Shown in pieces: positions 43,172 to 53,090 of a stretch of DNA of 64,000 nucleotides. The DNA lies in contig CANMKS010000001.1 in assembly GCA_947498645.1 (NCBI GenBank), positions 1,030,032-1,094,031 of the forward strand. The letters are read 5' to 3'. Within the stretch, counting starts at the first letter, position 1. Every line of letters begins with the position of its first letter. The position numbers were made by a program, and so were the translations under genes. The stretch is from an uncultured Paracoccaceae bacterium (GTDB lineage Bacteria; Pseudomonadota; Alphaproteobacteria; Rhodobacterales; Rhodobacteraceae). The notes under the pieces are model-generated. The model searched no databases, was not told the origin of the DNA, and saw only the letters and a list, made by a program, of their open reading frames with translations.

Positions 43172-43613
43172 CTTCAATTTTTCACTCGTTTCTAACCAAC
43201 ATGTGCCCAAGAATTGCGGCACTAACTTTACAAAGGAACGTATAACAGACGTCCCAATCAATCGATGTGTTACATGACACTGACTTCAAAACGTCACTGC
43301 CTACCCTTACAGATAATAGTGACCAAGCTGCCATAAAAAAAGTCCAATTCGTTCATATTACATTAATTTCTTGGCCGATTAAGTGTATGATAACACCCAT
43401 ACTTTCATATTGTCCTTGTATTGGAACCAGTGTGTTGTGTTTGCTGCCTTACTTAAAGTCAGCTTTTCCTTACCTTGGTGAGTCGAACTGGTGAGATTCC
43501 CTGTTTTCAACTAAGCATGAAGCGTGGCGAGTCGCGCTGCAGAGGTTTTTGGTCGTGGTTGACGGTACTTTGGTGTCCGCTCATATGACGTGTATATTAG
43601 GAGTTGAATTTTC
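43172..43613. other. 442-nt divergent promoter region
   Basis: The region lies between the minus-strand initiating transferase and plus-strand manC. It is notably AT-rich from about 43300 to 43480, as expected for promoters of the exopolysaccharide genes. No gene, hairpin or clear operator was identified. Confidence 0.5.
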
Positions 43614-45053
43614 GTGCCCCAAACAACCCAAAGTCCTTCAGCAACAATTCGACCCGTCATTCTTGCAGGCGGATCCGGCACACGTCTGTGGCCACTTTCG
43701 CGCAAGCACTACGCCAAACAGTACCTTGCACTTGATGGAAAGACGACAATGCTGCAGGCGACTGTCGCGCGTACTTCTTCGCTTCCTTGTGCGGCGCCTT
43801 TGGTGATCTGCAATGAGGAAACCCGCTTTCTTGCCGCGGAACAAATGCGGCAGATGGGGCAGGATGATGCACGCATCTTGCTCGAACCTGCAGGCCGCAA
43901 TACCGCTCCGGCGATTGCGCTGGCGGCCTTTCATGCCACGTCAGACGGCGACGACGCTGTATTGCTGGTGATGCCCGCAGATCACAAGATCAGCGACCCC
44001 GCCGCGTTTACGGCGGCTGTCAACGCGGCCCTGCCTTTGGCGCAATCCGGCAAGCTGGTGACATTTGGCATCACGCCTTCACGTCCCGAAACAGGTTATG
44101 GCTACATCCGCGCCGGCGATGCGATTGCAGGGAGCGATGCATTTGTCGTTGATGCATTTGTCGAAAAGCCGAACCTGGCCACCGCGGAGGAATATCTGTC
44201 GTCAGGCGGCTATTCGTGGAACAGCGGTATCTTTCTGTTCCGTGCGAGCCGCTATCTTGAAGAGCTGGAAAAATTCCGCCCTGATATCACCACTGCGTGT
44301 CGTGATGCCTATGCGGGCAAGGCGGGCGATATGGATTTCCTGCGCTTTGATGAAGTTGCATTCCTAGCCTGCCCTGACGAATCCATTGACTATGCCGTCA
44401 TGGAGCAGACCGAAAGCGCCGCTGTCCTGCCAATCGACGCAGGTTGGAGCGATATCGGCTCCTGGTCGGCGCTATGGGAGGCTTCCGAGAAAAATGCGGA
44501 TGGCAACTGCGAGATCGGCGATGTCGTTAGTCTGAATGGCTCTGGCAATTATATCAACGCGGGCAGCCGTATGGTCGCTGCGTTGGGGCTTCAGGATATG
44601 GTGGTGGTTGAGACCAAGGATGCAGTCTTTGTCGCCCCCAAAGCTAGAATCGACGAGATCAAAGCGCTAATCGTAAAGATGACTGCAGAAGATCGCCCCG
44701 AGCTGGAGCATCATCGTGTGGTCTATCGCCCCTGGGGCAAATACGACAGCATCGACATTGACGACCGTCATCAGGTTAAGCGGATCACCGTGAACCCCGG
44801 CGCCAAGCTGTCCGTCCAAAAACACCACCATCGTGCAGAGCACTGGGTCGTCGTGCGCGGCTGTGCCAAAGTCACCCGCGGTGAGGAAACGATCCTGCTG
44901 TCCGAGAACGAGTCGACCTATATTCCGCTGGGGGAAATTCATGCGCTCGAAAACCCCGGCAAGATCCCTCTGGACCTGATCGAAGTACAATCAGGCAGCT
45001 ATCTGGGCGAGGATGATATCGTGCGGTTCGAAGATAAATACGGGCGCGCCTGA
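43614..45053 (+). CDS. manC: Mannose-1-phosphate guanylyltransferase / mannose-6-phosphate isomerase
   Basis: The 479-residue bifunctional enzyme has an N-terminal nucleotidyltransferase ([26 protein letters not shown] at about 180) and a C-terminal cupin isomerase ([28 protein letters not shown]). It makes GDP-mannose from fructose-6-phosphate via mannose-6-phosphate and mannose-1-phosphate with a separate mutase. The start is GTG 43614, with TAGGAG about 12 nt upstream. GDP-mannose, and fucose or rhamnose derived from it, are thus expected in the polymer. Confidence 0.94.
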   Translation: MPQTTQSPSATIRPVILAGGSGTRLWPLSRKHYAKQYLALDGKTTMLQATVARTSSLPCAAPLVICNEETRFLAAEQMRQMGQDDARILLEPAGRNTAPAIALAAFHATSDGDDAVLLVMPADHKISDPAAFTAAVNAALPLAQSGKLVTFGITPSRPETGYGYIRAGDAIAGSDAFVVDAFVEKPNLATAEEYLSSGGYSWNSGIFLFRASRYLEELEKFRPDITTACRDAYAGKAGDMDFLRFDEVAFLACPDESIDYAVMEQTESAAVLPIDAGWSDIGSWSALWEASEKNADGNCEIGDVVSLNGSGNYINAGSRMVAALGLQDMVVVETKDAVFVAPKARIDEIKALIVKMTAEDRPELEHHRVVYRPWGKYDSIDIDDRHQVKRITVNPGAKLSVQKHHHRAEHWVVVRGCAKVTRGEETILLSENESTYIPLGEIHALENPGKIPLDLIEVQSGSYLGEDDIVRFEDKYGRA

Positions 45054-45058
45054 TTTAG

Positions 45059-46345
45059 TTACAGCAGAACCGGTTTCGTCCCGCCCTCAACGAGCCAGTT
45101 ATAGACTTGCGCAACCTGCCGCGCCTTTGCCTGCCAGGTAAAATCATCCTGAACGCGCGCATGCGCCGCCTTTGCAAGGATCGGCAGGTTCGAGGGATCG
45201 TTCAGTACTGCGGTTAGCTTTGCCGCGAATGCAGACACAATATCGGCACGGCTACCGATCGGGACTTTGAAGCCCACGTCATCCGTGACCAATTCTCCCG
45301 GCCCTGCGTAGTCGACGACCATGGGCACAACGCCCAGCGCCATCGCTTCCAGAACGACACCGCCGCCAAATTCGCGGATTGACGGAAAGGTCAGCAGGTT
45401 TGCCTTGGCCGCGACAGACTGAACATTTTCATGCGGCAGATTGCCGTGAAAGGTGACTGCGTCATTGATGCCAAGTTCCTTTGCCTGTGCCTCAAGCGCT
45501 GGGCGCATTGGCCCATCCCCGATCAGATCAAGCACGAGACGGCCATCGCGCAGCGGTTCGGCTGCCGCTTCCATCAACATGTCAGGCCCTTTGTAAGGGA
45601 CAAGGCGTCCAATAAAGCAGGCTCTGATCGGGCCGGTGATGTCTTGTTCCGACAAGAGGTTAAACCGGGCCGGATCAATCGCATTCTCGGGCAGCCAGAT
45701 CACACGGTCCTGGGCGTAGCCCGGCAATTCACTCGCCGTATGGCGCGATCCGGCGATGATGGCAGCACTGCTGCGCAATGTGCGTCTGCGCTGCGGATTG
45801 AGTTTGTAGGCACTGCGGACGTAAGACAGCCATTCACGCTCGCGCCTGCGTTCGGAATCAAAACCCTGGGGCCATGGCACACCACCGTTGAGCGGCCCAA
45901 GCATGAAAGGCACGCCCGCCCGCGCGACCTTGGCCGCGAGAGGAGAGGTCGTTGTTGGGGAAAGTGGGGTCACACGATGCACAATATCATAGACACCCGC
46001 ACGGATGTTTTTGCCAAAGCGTTTCCACACCAGCCTTTCGAAATATGGGTAGGTCAGCGCATCAATCGCGGTCAGCGTTGTCCAACCTTTGCCATCCCCC
46101 ATACGCAGCACATTGGCCGCCTTATACATCGGGGCGGCTATGGCCTCGCTGTTGATCGCGGTGAAGTCCACACCCTCGAGCAGACCGGCGCGCATGAACG
46201 CATCGCGATTGCGGATTTGGGTGACGATGTGAACCTCCGCCACCTCACGCAGGGCATTGGCAAGTGACCAACCCACCAACGGCACGCTGACCCATTCAGG
46301 GTTGGCTGCTTCGGCAACGACAAGGACTTTCATGCGTTTGGGCAT
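45059..46345 (-). CDS. Glycosyltransferase, GT4 family
   Basis: The 428-residue GT-B enzyme has an N-terminal Rossmann domain (KVLVVAEAANPEWVSVPLVG) and a C-terminal donor-binding domain with FIGRLVPYKGPDMLMEAAAE, GDGPMRPALEAQAKELG and the family 4 FGGGVVLEAMALG loop. It is likely a retaining transferase using a nucleotide sugar on the cytoplasmic face of the membrane. Convergent with manC, 5 nt apart. Confidence 0.9.
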   Translation of the reverse strand: MPKRMKVLVVAEAANPEWVSVPLVGWSLANALREVAEVHIVTQIRNRDAFMRAGLLEGVDFTAINSEAIAAPMYKAANVLRMGDGKGWTTLTAIDALTYPYFERLVWKRFGKNIRAGVYDIVHRVTPLSPTTTSPLAAKVARAGVPFMLGPLNGGVPWPQGFDSERRREREWLSYVRSAYKLNPQRRRTLRSSAAIIAGSRHTASELPGYAQDRVIWLPENAIDPARFNLLSEQDITGPIRACFIGRLVPYKGPDMLMEAAAEPLRDGRLVLDLIGDGPMRPALEAQAKELGINDAVTFHGNLPHENVQSVAAKANLLTFPSIREFGGGVVLEAMALGVVPMVVDYAGPGELVTDDVGFKVPIGSRADIVSAFAAKLTAVLNDPSNLPILAKAAHARVQDDFTWQAKARQVAQVYNWLVEGGTKPVLL

Positions 46346-46472
46346 TGCGAGGAACCTGACTTAGCTTTGTCGTATTGACACGCAATGCGTGATTATCGAC
46401 GCCAGCCCTTGCGCCGGCAAAAACGGCAGGCATCTGACAACGGCCGCGTGTTTGCCCAACTGCATTTGAAAC

Positions 46473-47378
46473 TCAGTTTACGCCAAGCTCGGCGGCAATG
46501 AATTGCGAGATCCCGGCGTAGTTCGCCTTGACGACAGGGTGGATGCCGTTGGGTACATTGATGCCTGCCGGTGGCGCCGTTTCAAACATGCCCGCATAGG
46601 TGATCAGGCTCGCAAGGAAATAGGTTGTGTCGGTCCCGTGCGGGTCGCCGTCCTTGTAAAAATCTGTCACCGACATACCAGACAGCAATGACGTCTGACT
46701 GATCATTTTTGCGATGATAGGGCCGACAGGGATCGAGGTAATTTGCAAGTCCGGGCGCGCGTCCTGCAGGGCGTTGTGGTATTCGTCCCACCAGTCGCTG
46801 AAACTGCCCAGGACAAATGCATTGTAGTCATCAAATTCGCTGTCGGTCGGCGGAAAGTTGTTGATCTGCATTTCGGGCCAGTTCTCATAGATGAAAACCT
46901 CAATTCCCGGTTCCTGCGCGGCAACCCAATCAATCACCCGCAGTGTGAACCCGGCGGTAGAACCACCTGCCCAATCCAGGTTGGCAGTCGGACTTTCGTT
47001 CTGCACAAAATTCACCGGGGTAAACAGGATGGAATCAAACCCCGCACTGGCAAAGTCCTGTTGGGTGTGATCCCAGAATGCGGGTGCACCATCAAAACCC
47101 CAGTCGGATTCCGGTGGCAGGTTGTTGGCATGATCCCAGTGAAACCCATATTGCCCGGCAAAGTTGAAACGCTTTTGCTCTGCTCTGGCGAATTGCACCA
47201 TCCAGTAGGGCACAGCAGAGCGCGCGGTCCCATTGTTGAGCAGACTGTGCCCAAAGATAAAGGTACGCAACTCGCCATCTTCATGCCCCCCGCCTTGCGC
47301 TGGGGCCGTTGAAATACCCAATGCACCGATAAGGGCGGCGCATTTCAGGGGTGTTGTTAGTTTGGAAAGAAATTTCAT
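46473..47378 (-). CDS. Secreted SGNH-hydrolase-like protein
   Basis: The 301-residue protein has a signal peptide (MKFLSKLTTPLKCAALIGAL, cleavage about STAPA). Then comes FIFGHSLLNNG, where Gly-His-Ser45 sits in the place of the GDS nucleophile block. VFIYENWPEMQINNFPPTDS is a possible block III region, and DPHGTDTTYFLASL holds a D-x-H catalytic pair. This is the pattern of SGNH/GDSL esterases or acyl-transfer domains, but GHSL is non-standard. It may deacetylate the polymer in the periplasm. Assignment is moderate. Confidence 0.6.
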   Translation of the reverse strand: MKFLSKLTTPLKCAALIGALGISTAPAQGGGHEDGELRTFIFGHSLLNNGTARSAVPYWMVQFARAEQKRFNFAGQYGFHWDHANNLPPESDWGFDGAPAFWDHTQQDFASAGFDSILFTPVNFVQNESPTANLDWAGGSTAGFTLRVIDWVAAQEPGIEVFIYENWPEMQINNFPPTDSEFDDYNAFVLGSFSDWWDEYHNALQDARPDLQITSIPVGPIIAKMISQTSLLSGMSVTDFYKDGDPHGTDTTYFLASLITYAGMFETAPPAGINVPNGIHPVVKANYAGISQFIAAELGVN

Positions 47379-47718
47379 GGGCGCAAAGCCTTTCAAATCA
47401 CTGGTTATCAATACTTATCGTCACTGGCAGCCTATAATCCAGATGTGACAGTTTTGCTGAGAATACCAGCTTTTTCAACAAGAGTCCCGTACGCGGCAGC
47501 CTGATGCGGGGGCATATGCGACAGTATTGGGCAGGTGCGACGTTAGCGCGACCTGCAAAAAGCCGCGCGATGAGGGTGGCGAGGCCGCATTTCTGCCAAT
47601 AAGATCGCGCAAGTATTGGTTTGTTGTGATTTGTTTTGATGTCGGTATTGCCTCTCCTTCTGTCTGGTCTGCCTGCCCGCATATCGTGCACCGTTCAAAA
47701 GGTTGAATATATAAGACC
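47379..47718. other. 340-nt divergent region without a gene
   Basis: It separates the minus-strand SGNH-like gene from the plus-strand GT2 operon and probably holds both promoters. No ORF with protein-like features and no strong hairpin is seen. Confidence 0.45.
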
Positions 47719-48543
47719 ATGTTAGCAATTTCCGTGATCATCCCGTCCAACAATGAAGAAGGCTACATCGGTGCCTGTCTTGAGGGTTTGCTGGCGCAAC
47801 AAACTGTGCAACCCGTGCAAGTGATCGTGTCTGCCAACGCCTGTACCGATGGGACGGTACAGATTGCACGAGGCTATGAAGAGCAGTTTACAAAAAAGGG
47901 CTGGCAACTGGACGTTCTTGATGCCCCCGAAGGTGGGAAACCACAGGCGCTCAACCGGGCAGATGCGGTAGCAACAGGTGCCGTCAGAGCCTATCTGGAT
48001 GCGGATGTCGTGATGTCGCCAGGCCTTCTAAGCGAACTTGCAGAAGCCTTGGAGGGTGATGAGCCTGCCTATGCCAGTGGCACCATGATTGTCACTCGGG
48101 CCAAAAGCTGGATCACGCGGGCCTATGGTCGCATCTGGACACGCTTGCCCTTTATGACCGAAGGCGTGCCGGGCGCCGGGCTCTTTGCTGTAAATGCCAA
48201 AGGGCGCGCGCGTTGGGATGCTTTTCCGCCGATCATCTCTGACGACACCTTTGTACGCCTGCAATTTACGCCTGAAGAACGGATTCGCGTGCCAGCCTCT
48301 TACACGTGGCCATTGGTTGAAGGTTTTTCAGCGCTGGTTCGCGTGCGGCGCAGACAGGACGCAGGCGTCGCCGAGTTGGAGCAGCTTTATCCCGGTATTC
48401 TGGATCGTGAAGGCAAATCACCGGTGACCTTGGGCCTTATCGCGAAGCTTGCCGTTTCTGACCCTGTCGGCCTCCTGACTTATGTTTGTGTCAGCATTGC
48501 GGTGCGGCGCAAACGCGAAACATCCTGGAGCCGTGGACGATGA
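47719..48543 (+). CDS. Glycosyltransferase, GT2 family
   Basis: The 274-residue GT-A enzyme has SVIIPSNNEEGYIGACLEGL, KPQALNRADAV, YLDADVVMSPG (the metal-binding D-x-D) and a downstream GVPGAGLFAVNAKGR acceptor loop. No multi-span membrane tail is present. Its stop overlaps the start of the GMC oxidoreductase (ATGA), so the two are translationally coupled. Donor and acceptor are unknown. Confidence 0.88.
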   Translation: MLAISVIIPSNNEEGYIGACLEGLLAQQTVQPVQVIVSANACTDGTVQIARGYEEQFTKKGWQLDVLDAPEGGKPQALNRADAVATGAVRAYLDADVVMSPGLLSELAEALEGDEPAYASGTMIVTRAKSWITRAYGRIWTRLPFMTEGVPGAGLFAVNAKGRARWDAFPPIISDDTFVRLQFTPEERIRVPASYTWPLVEGFSALVRVRRRQDAGVAELEQLYPGILDREGKSPVTLGLIAKLAVSDPVGLLTYVCVSIAVRRKRETSWSRGR

Positions 48544-50138
48544 CCGCGACCGAGATGAGCCTACAAGATGCTGCAAAGCAGGACTGGGACGTCATCATCA
48601 TTGGCGCTGGCATGGGTGGTGGCATGGCAGGGCGCAGGTTGGCCGAGCGCGGGTTGTCTGTTTTGTTCCTGGAGAAGGGGTTGGTTGGGTATCGCACCGA
48701 GCAACAGGCCTACCGTGATCATATCGATGATCCCTTGGCCCGGATATTGCGTGGCTATTGGCCCAAGCGGGTTGAGGAACATGACGGTGGTTCCGTCAAA
48801 AGCTATTTTGCCCCGCTTGGAAGCGGCATTGGCGGATCCTCGGTGTTTTATGCAGCCGCATTGGAGCGGCCTGAACCGCATGATCTGGATCAGGTGGAGG
48901 GCATCCCACACCCCACGGGTGGCTGGCCCGTCGGCTTTGAAGACCTCCTGCCGTATTTTGATCAGGCCGAAGATCTGCTTTATGTGCGTGGTGATATTGA
49001 CGCGCTGTCGGACGTTCCATCGCCAAAATTGCGCCCTCCGCCTGAGCTGACACAGGAAGAAGCGGCGATGATGGATGATCTACGGGCGCGCGGCTTGCAT
49101 CCATATTATTCGCATATCGCGCAAAAGCGCGTGGACGGATGTGCAAATTGCCTTGGTGGCAAATGCCCGCGGATCTGCAAGATGGACGGCCGTTCTGCCG
49201 GGGTGGAACCTGCGCTTGCGAGCGGAAATGCAAGCCTGATGTCAGGTTGCAATGTTGAAGAGTTGATTGAAAACACGCCCGGCACCATTACGGGGGTGCG
49301 CGTCAATCAGCATGATGAAACCGCGGTTCTGAAGGCTGGTACCTATCTATTGGCGGCAGGTTCTTTTGGGTCGCCCACCTTGTTGCTGCGTTCGCCCGGT
49401 CAATCGGGCAAAGGTTGCGCCAACTCAAGCGATTGGGTCGGGCGCGGGTTGATGTTTCATATCGACAACTTCTTTGCGGTCTGGCCCAAGCGCGGGGGGA
49501 AACCCATCGGTAATAGCCGGGCGGTATCGACCCGTGATTTCTATCTCGAAAACGGCCAACGCCTCGGCCTTGTGCAATCCATGGGGTACGAGGCGAACTA
49601 TGGCACGATCCTGCACTTTTTGATGATGCAGTTCGCCCGGTCCCGTTTTGCGAAATTCGCGCGACTGAAAAAACTGCTGAGCATCCCTGCATTTGCGGCG
49701 GCCAAACTCTTTGGCAACGCCGATGTTTTTGTGGCGCAGATGGAGGTGTTCCCGGAGCCCGAAAACCGGGTTGTGCTGAATGACAAGGACGCAGAGGTTT
49801 TTACGTTTCACTATACTGTCGGTCGCGACATCCCCACCCGGCAGGGCGTCTTGCGGCGGGCCATTCGCCGGCGTCTGGGATGGTGGCGGATGATGTTCTT
49901 GTCTATCAAGCCGGTGGTCAATGTGGGCCATCCCATAGGCACGCTGCGATTTGGCGATGATCCGGCGCAGTCTGTGCTGGACCCAAATTGCAAGGCGCAT
50001 GATCTCGATAATCTCTATGTCGCGGACGGATCATTCATGCCAACATCAATGGGTGTGAACCCCAGCCTGACAATCGCCGCCAACGCCTTGCGTGTGGCCG
50101 ATATCATCGCTGACAGCAAAATGCGCCAGAGAGGATAA
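48540..50138 (+). CDS. GMC family FAD oxidoreductase
   Basis: The 532-residue protein has the Rossmann FAD motif DVIIIGAGMGGGMAGRRLAE and GSGIGGSSVFYAA (second GMC signature region). A Cys-rich stretch CANCLGGKCPRIC, like that of long-chain-alcohol-oxidase/cholesterol-oxidase-type GMC proteins, lies at about 200. NLYVADGSFMPTSMGVNPSL is the C-terminal GMC signature with catalytic Asn. It oxidises an alcohol group. Locked between a glycosyltransferase and an SDR, it probably works on a lipid-linked or free sugar. The frame opens 18 codons earlier inside the GT2 gene, but ATG 48540 is the coupled start. Confidence 0.88.
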   Translation: MTATEMSLQDAAKQDWDVIIIGAGMGGGMAGRRLAERGLSVLFLEKGLVGYRTEQQAYRDHIDDPLARILRGYWPKRVEEHDGGSVKSYFAPLGSGIGGSSVFYAAALERPEPHDLDQVEGIPHPTGGWPVGFEDLLPYFDQAEDLLYVRGDIDALSDVPSPKLRPPPELTQEEAAMMDDLRARGLHPYYSHIAQKRVDGCANCLGGKCPRICKMDGRSAGVEPALASGNASLMSGCNVEELIENTPGTITGVRVNQHDETAVLKAGTYLLAAGSFGSPTLLLRSPGQSGKGCANSSDWVGRGLMFHIDNFFAVWPKRGGKPIGNSRAVSTRDFYLENGQRLGLVQSMGYEANYGTILHFLMMQFARSRFAKFARLKKLLSIPAFAAAKLFGNADVFVAQMEVFPEPENRVVLNDKDAEVFTFHYTVGRDIPTRQGVLRRAIRRRLGWWRMMFLSIKPVVNVGHPIGTLRFGDDPAQSVLDPNCKAHDLDNLYVADGSFMPTSMGVNPSLTIAANALRVADIIADSKMRQRG

Positions 50139-50147
50139 CGTGACATC

Positions 50148-50921
50148 ATGACCGATCACTCCCAGGATATCAGAAATGGCATGGCGGTTGTGACCGGAGC
50201 AGGTGCTGGGCTAGGTCGCGCACTTTGTCGCCAGCTTGTTGCCGAGGGCGTTCAGGTCGCCGGGATCGGCAGACGCGCTGAACCTCTCGCGGAACTGGCA
50301 TCAGAGCTGGGTGACAGGTTTCGGCCCGTCGCGGCAGATGTTGCCGATCCTGCAGCAGTCGCTGCAGCCTTTGCGCAGATCGAAGAGGCCGCAGGCACGC
50401 CAACAATCCTGATCAACAATGCGGCTGTTTATCCGCGCCGCGATATCCTTGATGAAACCCCGGAAAGCTTCATGCAATCGGTCAACATCAACCTCGGTGG
50501 CGTGTTTCACTGTTGCCACGCGGTCCTGCCCGGCATGGTCGCGCGCGGCTACGGGCGGATCATCAACCTCAGCACATTTGCGCATGTGCACCCCGCGCCC
50601 ACAGCGGCGGCCTATTCTGTAACAAAGGGGGCTGCGCGGATACTGACGAAATCACTGGTTGCCGATCTGGGGGACCGCTTTCCCGACATCGTGATCAACG
50701 ATTGGATTCCCGGCGCGTTGAAAACCCAGATGGGTATTCCCGATGGGATTGATCCTGAAGACGCTGCCAAATGGGGGGTGAGGTTGGCCCTTTGGCATGA
50801 TCCGATGCTCAACGGCCGCATGTTTGACCGGGACACAGAGTTCCTGGATCCAGTGTCGTTTAAGCGTAAGATCCTGAACCGGCTGACGGGACAGAAACGC
50901 GTGCCAATGCGGTTGTCCTAA
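50148..50921 (+). CDS. Short-chain dehydrogenase/reductase, partner of the GMC enzyme
   Basis: The 257-residue SDR has VVTGAGAGLGRALCRQLVAE, ILINNAAVYPRRD, catalytic Ser in IINLSTFAHVHP and the YSVTK Tyr-x-x-x-Lys pair. Nine bases separate it from the GMC gene. An oxidase followed by a reductase would allow oxidation and re-reduction of a sugar hydroxyl (epimerisation) or of its product. That is inference. Its last bases overlap the minus-strand acetyltransferase gene by four nucleotides. Confidence 0.88.
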   Translation: MTDHSQDIRNGMAVVTGAGAGLGRALCRQLVAEGVQVAGIGRRAEPLAELASELGDRFRPVAADVADPAAVAAAFAQIEEAAGTPTILINNAAVYPRRDILDETPESFMQSVNINLGGVFHCCHAVLPGMVARGYGRIINLSTFAHVHPAPTAAAYSVTKGAARILTKSLVADLGDRFPDIVINDWIPGALKTQMGIPDGIDPEDAAKWGVRLALWHDPMLNGRMFDRDTEFLDPVSFKRKILNRLTGQKRVPMRLS

Positions 50922-51445
50922 CGGTCCAGAACCCGGGCCGGAACGCCAGCGACAGTCTGGCCGCTTTCGATATCGCGGGTCACAACACTATTGGCGCCCA
51001 CCGTGACATGATCACCAATTTTCAACGGGCCCATGATCTTGGCGCCAGCGCCCAGATCAACATGCCCGCCAAGTTCTACTGCAGAAGCAAGAGTGACCTG
51101 TTGAAAGATCATGCAGTTTGGCCCGATCTTGGCATGTTGGTGAATGATAATCCCTGTTGGATGCGGCAGACGGAGCCCGCCACCTATCTGTGTATGCAAA
51201 TGAATCTCCGACTGAGTCATGATTGACCAGAACCGATGGACGATGACCCAGTACTTGCGCAACAACCAGCCCAGCGGACCTCCGATGGCCTTCGCATTTT
51301 GATAGCGGCGGATGGCGCGGAGTAACTTGTAGCCCGGATCCCAGAACATGCGCACATCCTCGCGCGACCAATCAGGCTCGGTGGCTGATATCTCGTATCG
51401 ATCTGCCGTTGCCGGCGTTGCACTTGTCTTTGGAGTGTCAGACAT
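50918..51445 (-). CDS. Hexapeptide-repeat acetyltransferase (serine-acetyltransferase-like)
   Basis: The 175-residue protein has an N-terminal helical part (to about 80) and a left-handed beta-helix of hexapeptide repeats (LPHPTGIIIHQHAKIGPNCM, then IFQQVTLASAVELGG, VTVGANSVV) with the catalytic His in the HPTGIIIH block. It resembles CysE or WcaB-like transferases. In this locus it more likely O-acetylates the polymer than makes O-acetylserine. The start at ATG 51445 is chosen over one 24 nt upstream. Confidence 0.85.
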   Translation of the reverse strand: MSDTPKTSATPATADRYEISATEPDWSREDVRMFWDPGYKLLRAIRRYQNAKAIGGPLGWLLRKYWVIVHRFWSIMTQSEIHLHTQIGGGLRLPHPTGIIIHQHAKIGPNCMIFQQVTLASAVELGGHVDLGAGAKIMGPLKIGDHVTVGANSVVTRDIESGQTVAGVPARVLDR

Positions 51446-51553
51446 TCTGTAAACTGCTCCGTTGTCCAAATATCATTATCTTTACTCTGCAATTTGCTGA
51501 GAATTGCAAGACCCGCGCCATCTGCATTGATTGGCTGCCCCGGACAGTCGAGG

Positions 51554-52954
51554 TCACGTAAAGCTCGCCAACGCTGCCGCCAACCCCCAGCCAATCATCG
51601 CGCCAACCGGTACAAGTGGCAGAAGCCTGATTTCATGCAGAAGGGAGACCCAACCTTCGCGGCGTCCCTTGATCAGGAGTACCGTGATTTCAGGAGTTCT
51701 GTGCAGCGCGATGACGAACAGACCGGCGGTGACGGATTCAAACCCAATGACCGCAATGGCCAGACCGCCCCAAATGGTCACCGCACGCACTAGGCTTAGC
51801 TTGGTCATTTCCTTGAGACGTCGTTCGGCCACGAACGCCTCGCGTAACAGGCCGGGGCCGACCAGAACCATACCGATCGCAAGTATCTGGATGATCGGGG
51901 CAATACCAGCATAGCGATCGTCATAGACAATCCCGACCAGCGTAGATGCAAAGGTCATCAACCCACCCGCACCAAGCATCGACAAACCATCAAAAAGCAG
52001 CCGGTATCGATAGTACCGCTGGCGCCAGACACTTGCGTCATCGTTCTTTTGCAGCTCGGTGAAAACTTGAAGGCCCATCTGCGCATGTACGGAGCCCAGA
52101 AACATCTCAACAAGGTCCACAATCTGGCGGGCCACATAATAGAATCCGAACGAGCTTGCCGACATCGCAAAACCAAGCACAAACCGGTCCGCCACCAGCA
52201 GGATTGCTGTCAGGCCAGATTGTCCTGCAATCCACTTGCCCCGGTCGACGATGAGTTGGAGGTTTGCCCGATCCCAGTTCAGGTGCATTCTTGGTCCGGA
52301 ATAAAGCGCGAAGCTGAAGATCACCTGTATCACCGCCCCGATGAGGAAGGCGAAGACCAGTGCCCAGATGCTGCGAAGCCAGAGGGCCAATGAGATCGTG
52401 ATGGTCAACGACAACACAGCCCGGATCAGATTTTCAATGCTGATCTGGCGAAAGTTCATGTCCCGCTCGTAGACGAACCGCGACGTTGAGGCGAAACCAG
52501 TGATGATCGAAGATATGCCGATACAGGCAATTGCAAAGGGCAAAACGGCCACGGCATAGCTTGACTCGGCTGGGAACCACCCTGCGCCCTGACCCAGTTT
52601 GATCCCGAATGCCACACAGCAGCAGAGTATGAAAATCAGCAACCCACGCAGAATTTGGGCGGTCCAGCAGGAGCGCAAGAAATCGTCATCAAGCTCTCCC
52701 TCCTTGGTCAGGATCAGCGGGCGCACCCCGATGTCCGAGAACTGCTCGAAGATGTAGATAAAGGTCATCACAACAGCGAAAACACCGAACACATCAGGTG
52801 TCAGGATGCGCGTCAGAACAATAGTCGAGACAATCCGCGTCATCAGGTGCACGACGAATACCAATGTCGAGAGTGCAACAGATGTAATGATTTTGCGCCG
52901 AAAGCTCCCCGCATCGGACAGAATACTCGTCAGGCGTTTCTTGAGAGGATTCAT
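51554..52954 (-). CDS. Oligosaccharide flippase (Wzx-like, MVF/MATE fold)
   Basis: The 466-residue integral membrane protein has about 12-14 helices. It starts MNPLKKRLTSILSDAGSFRR, followed by a helix pair with LSTLVFVVHLMTRIVSTIVL and the family TRILTPDVFGVFAVV segment. It flips undecaprenyl-linked repeat units to the periplasm. The polymerase gene is divergent, 136 nt away, so both Wzx and Wzy functions are present. Confidence 0.88.
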   Translation of the reverse strand: MNPLKKRLTSILSDAGSFRRKIITSVALSTLVFVVHLMTRIVSTIVLTRILTPDVFGVFAVVMTFIYIFEQFSDIGVRPLILTKEGELDDDFLRSCWTAQILRGLLIFILCCCVAFGIKLGQGAGWFPAESSYAVAVLPFAIACIGISSIITGFASTSRFVYERDMNFRQISIENLIRAVLSLTITISLALWLRSIWALVFAFLIGAVIQVIFSFALYSGPRMHLNWDRANLQLIVDRGKWIAGQSGLTAILLVADRFVLGFAMSASSFGFYYVARQIVDLVEMFLGSVHAQMGLQVFTELQKNDDASVWRQRYYRYRLLFDGLSMLGAGGLMTFASTLVGIVYDDRYAGIAPIIQILAIGMVLVGPGLLREAFVAERRLKEMTKLSLVRAVTIWGGLAIAVIGFESVTAGLFVIALHRTPEITVLLIKGRREGWVSLLHEIRLLPLVPVGAMIGWGLAAALASFT

Positions 52955-53090
52955 TTTACCGATACACCGCAGGCAATGACACATGACGGGTTCTGAAGGA
53001 CAACGGCCGAATTAGCAACAAAAACACCGGCACGGGCGCATGAAATCAGTAACCTGCGTCATATTCAATTGAGACAAGCAAGCGTCAGAC

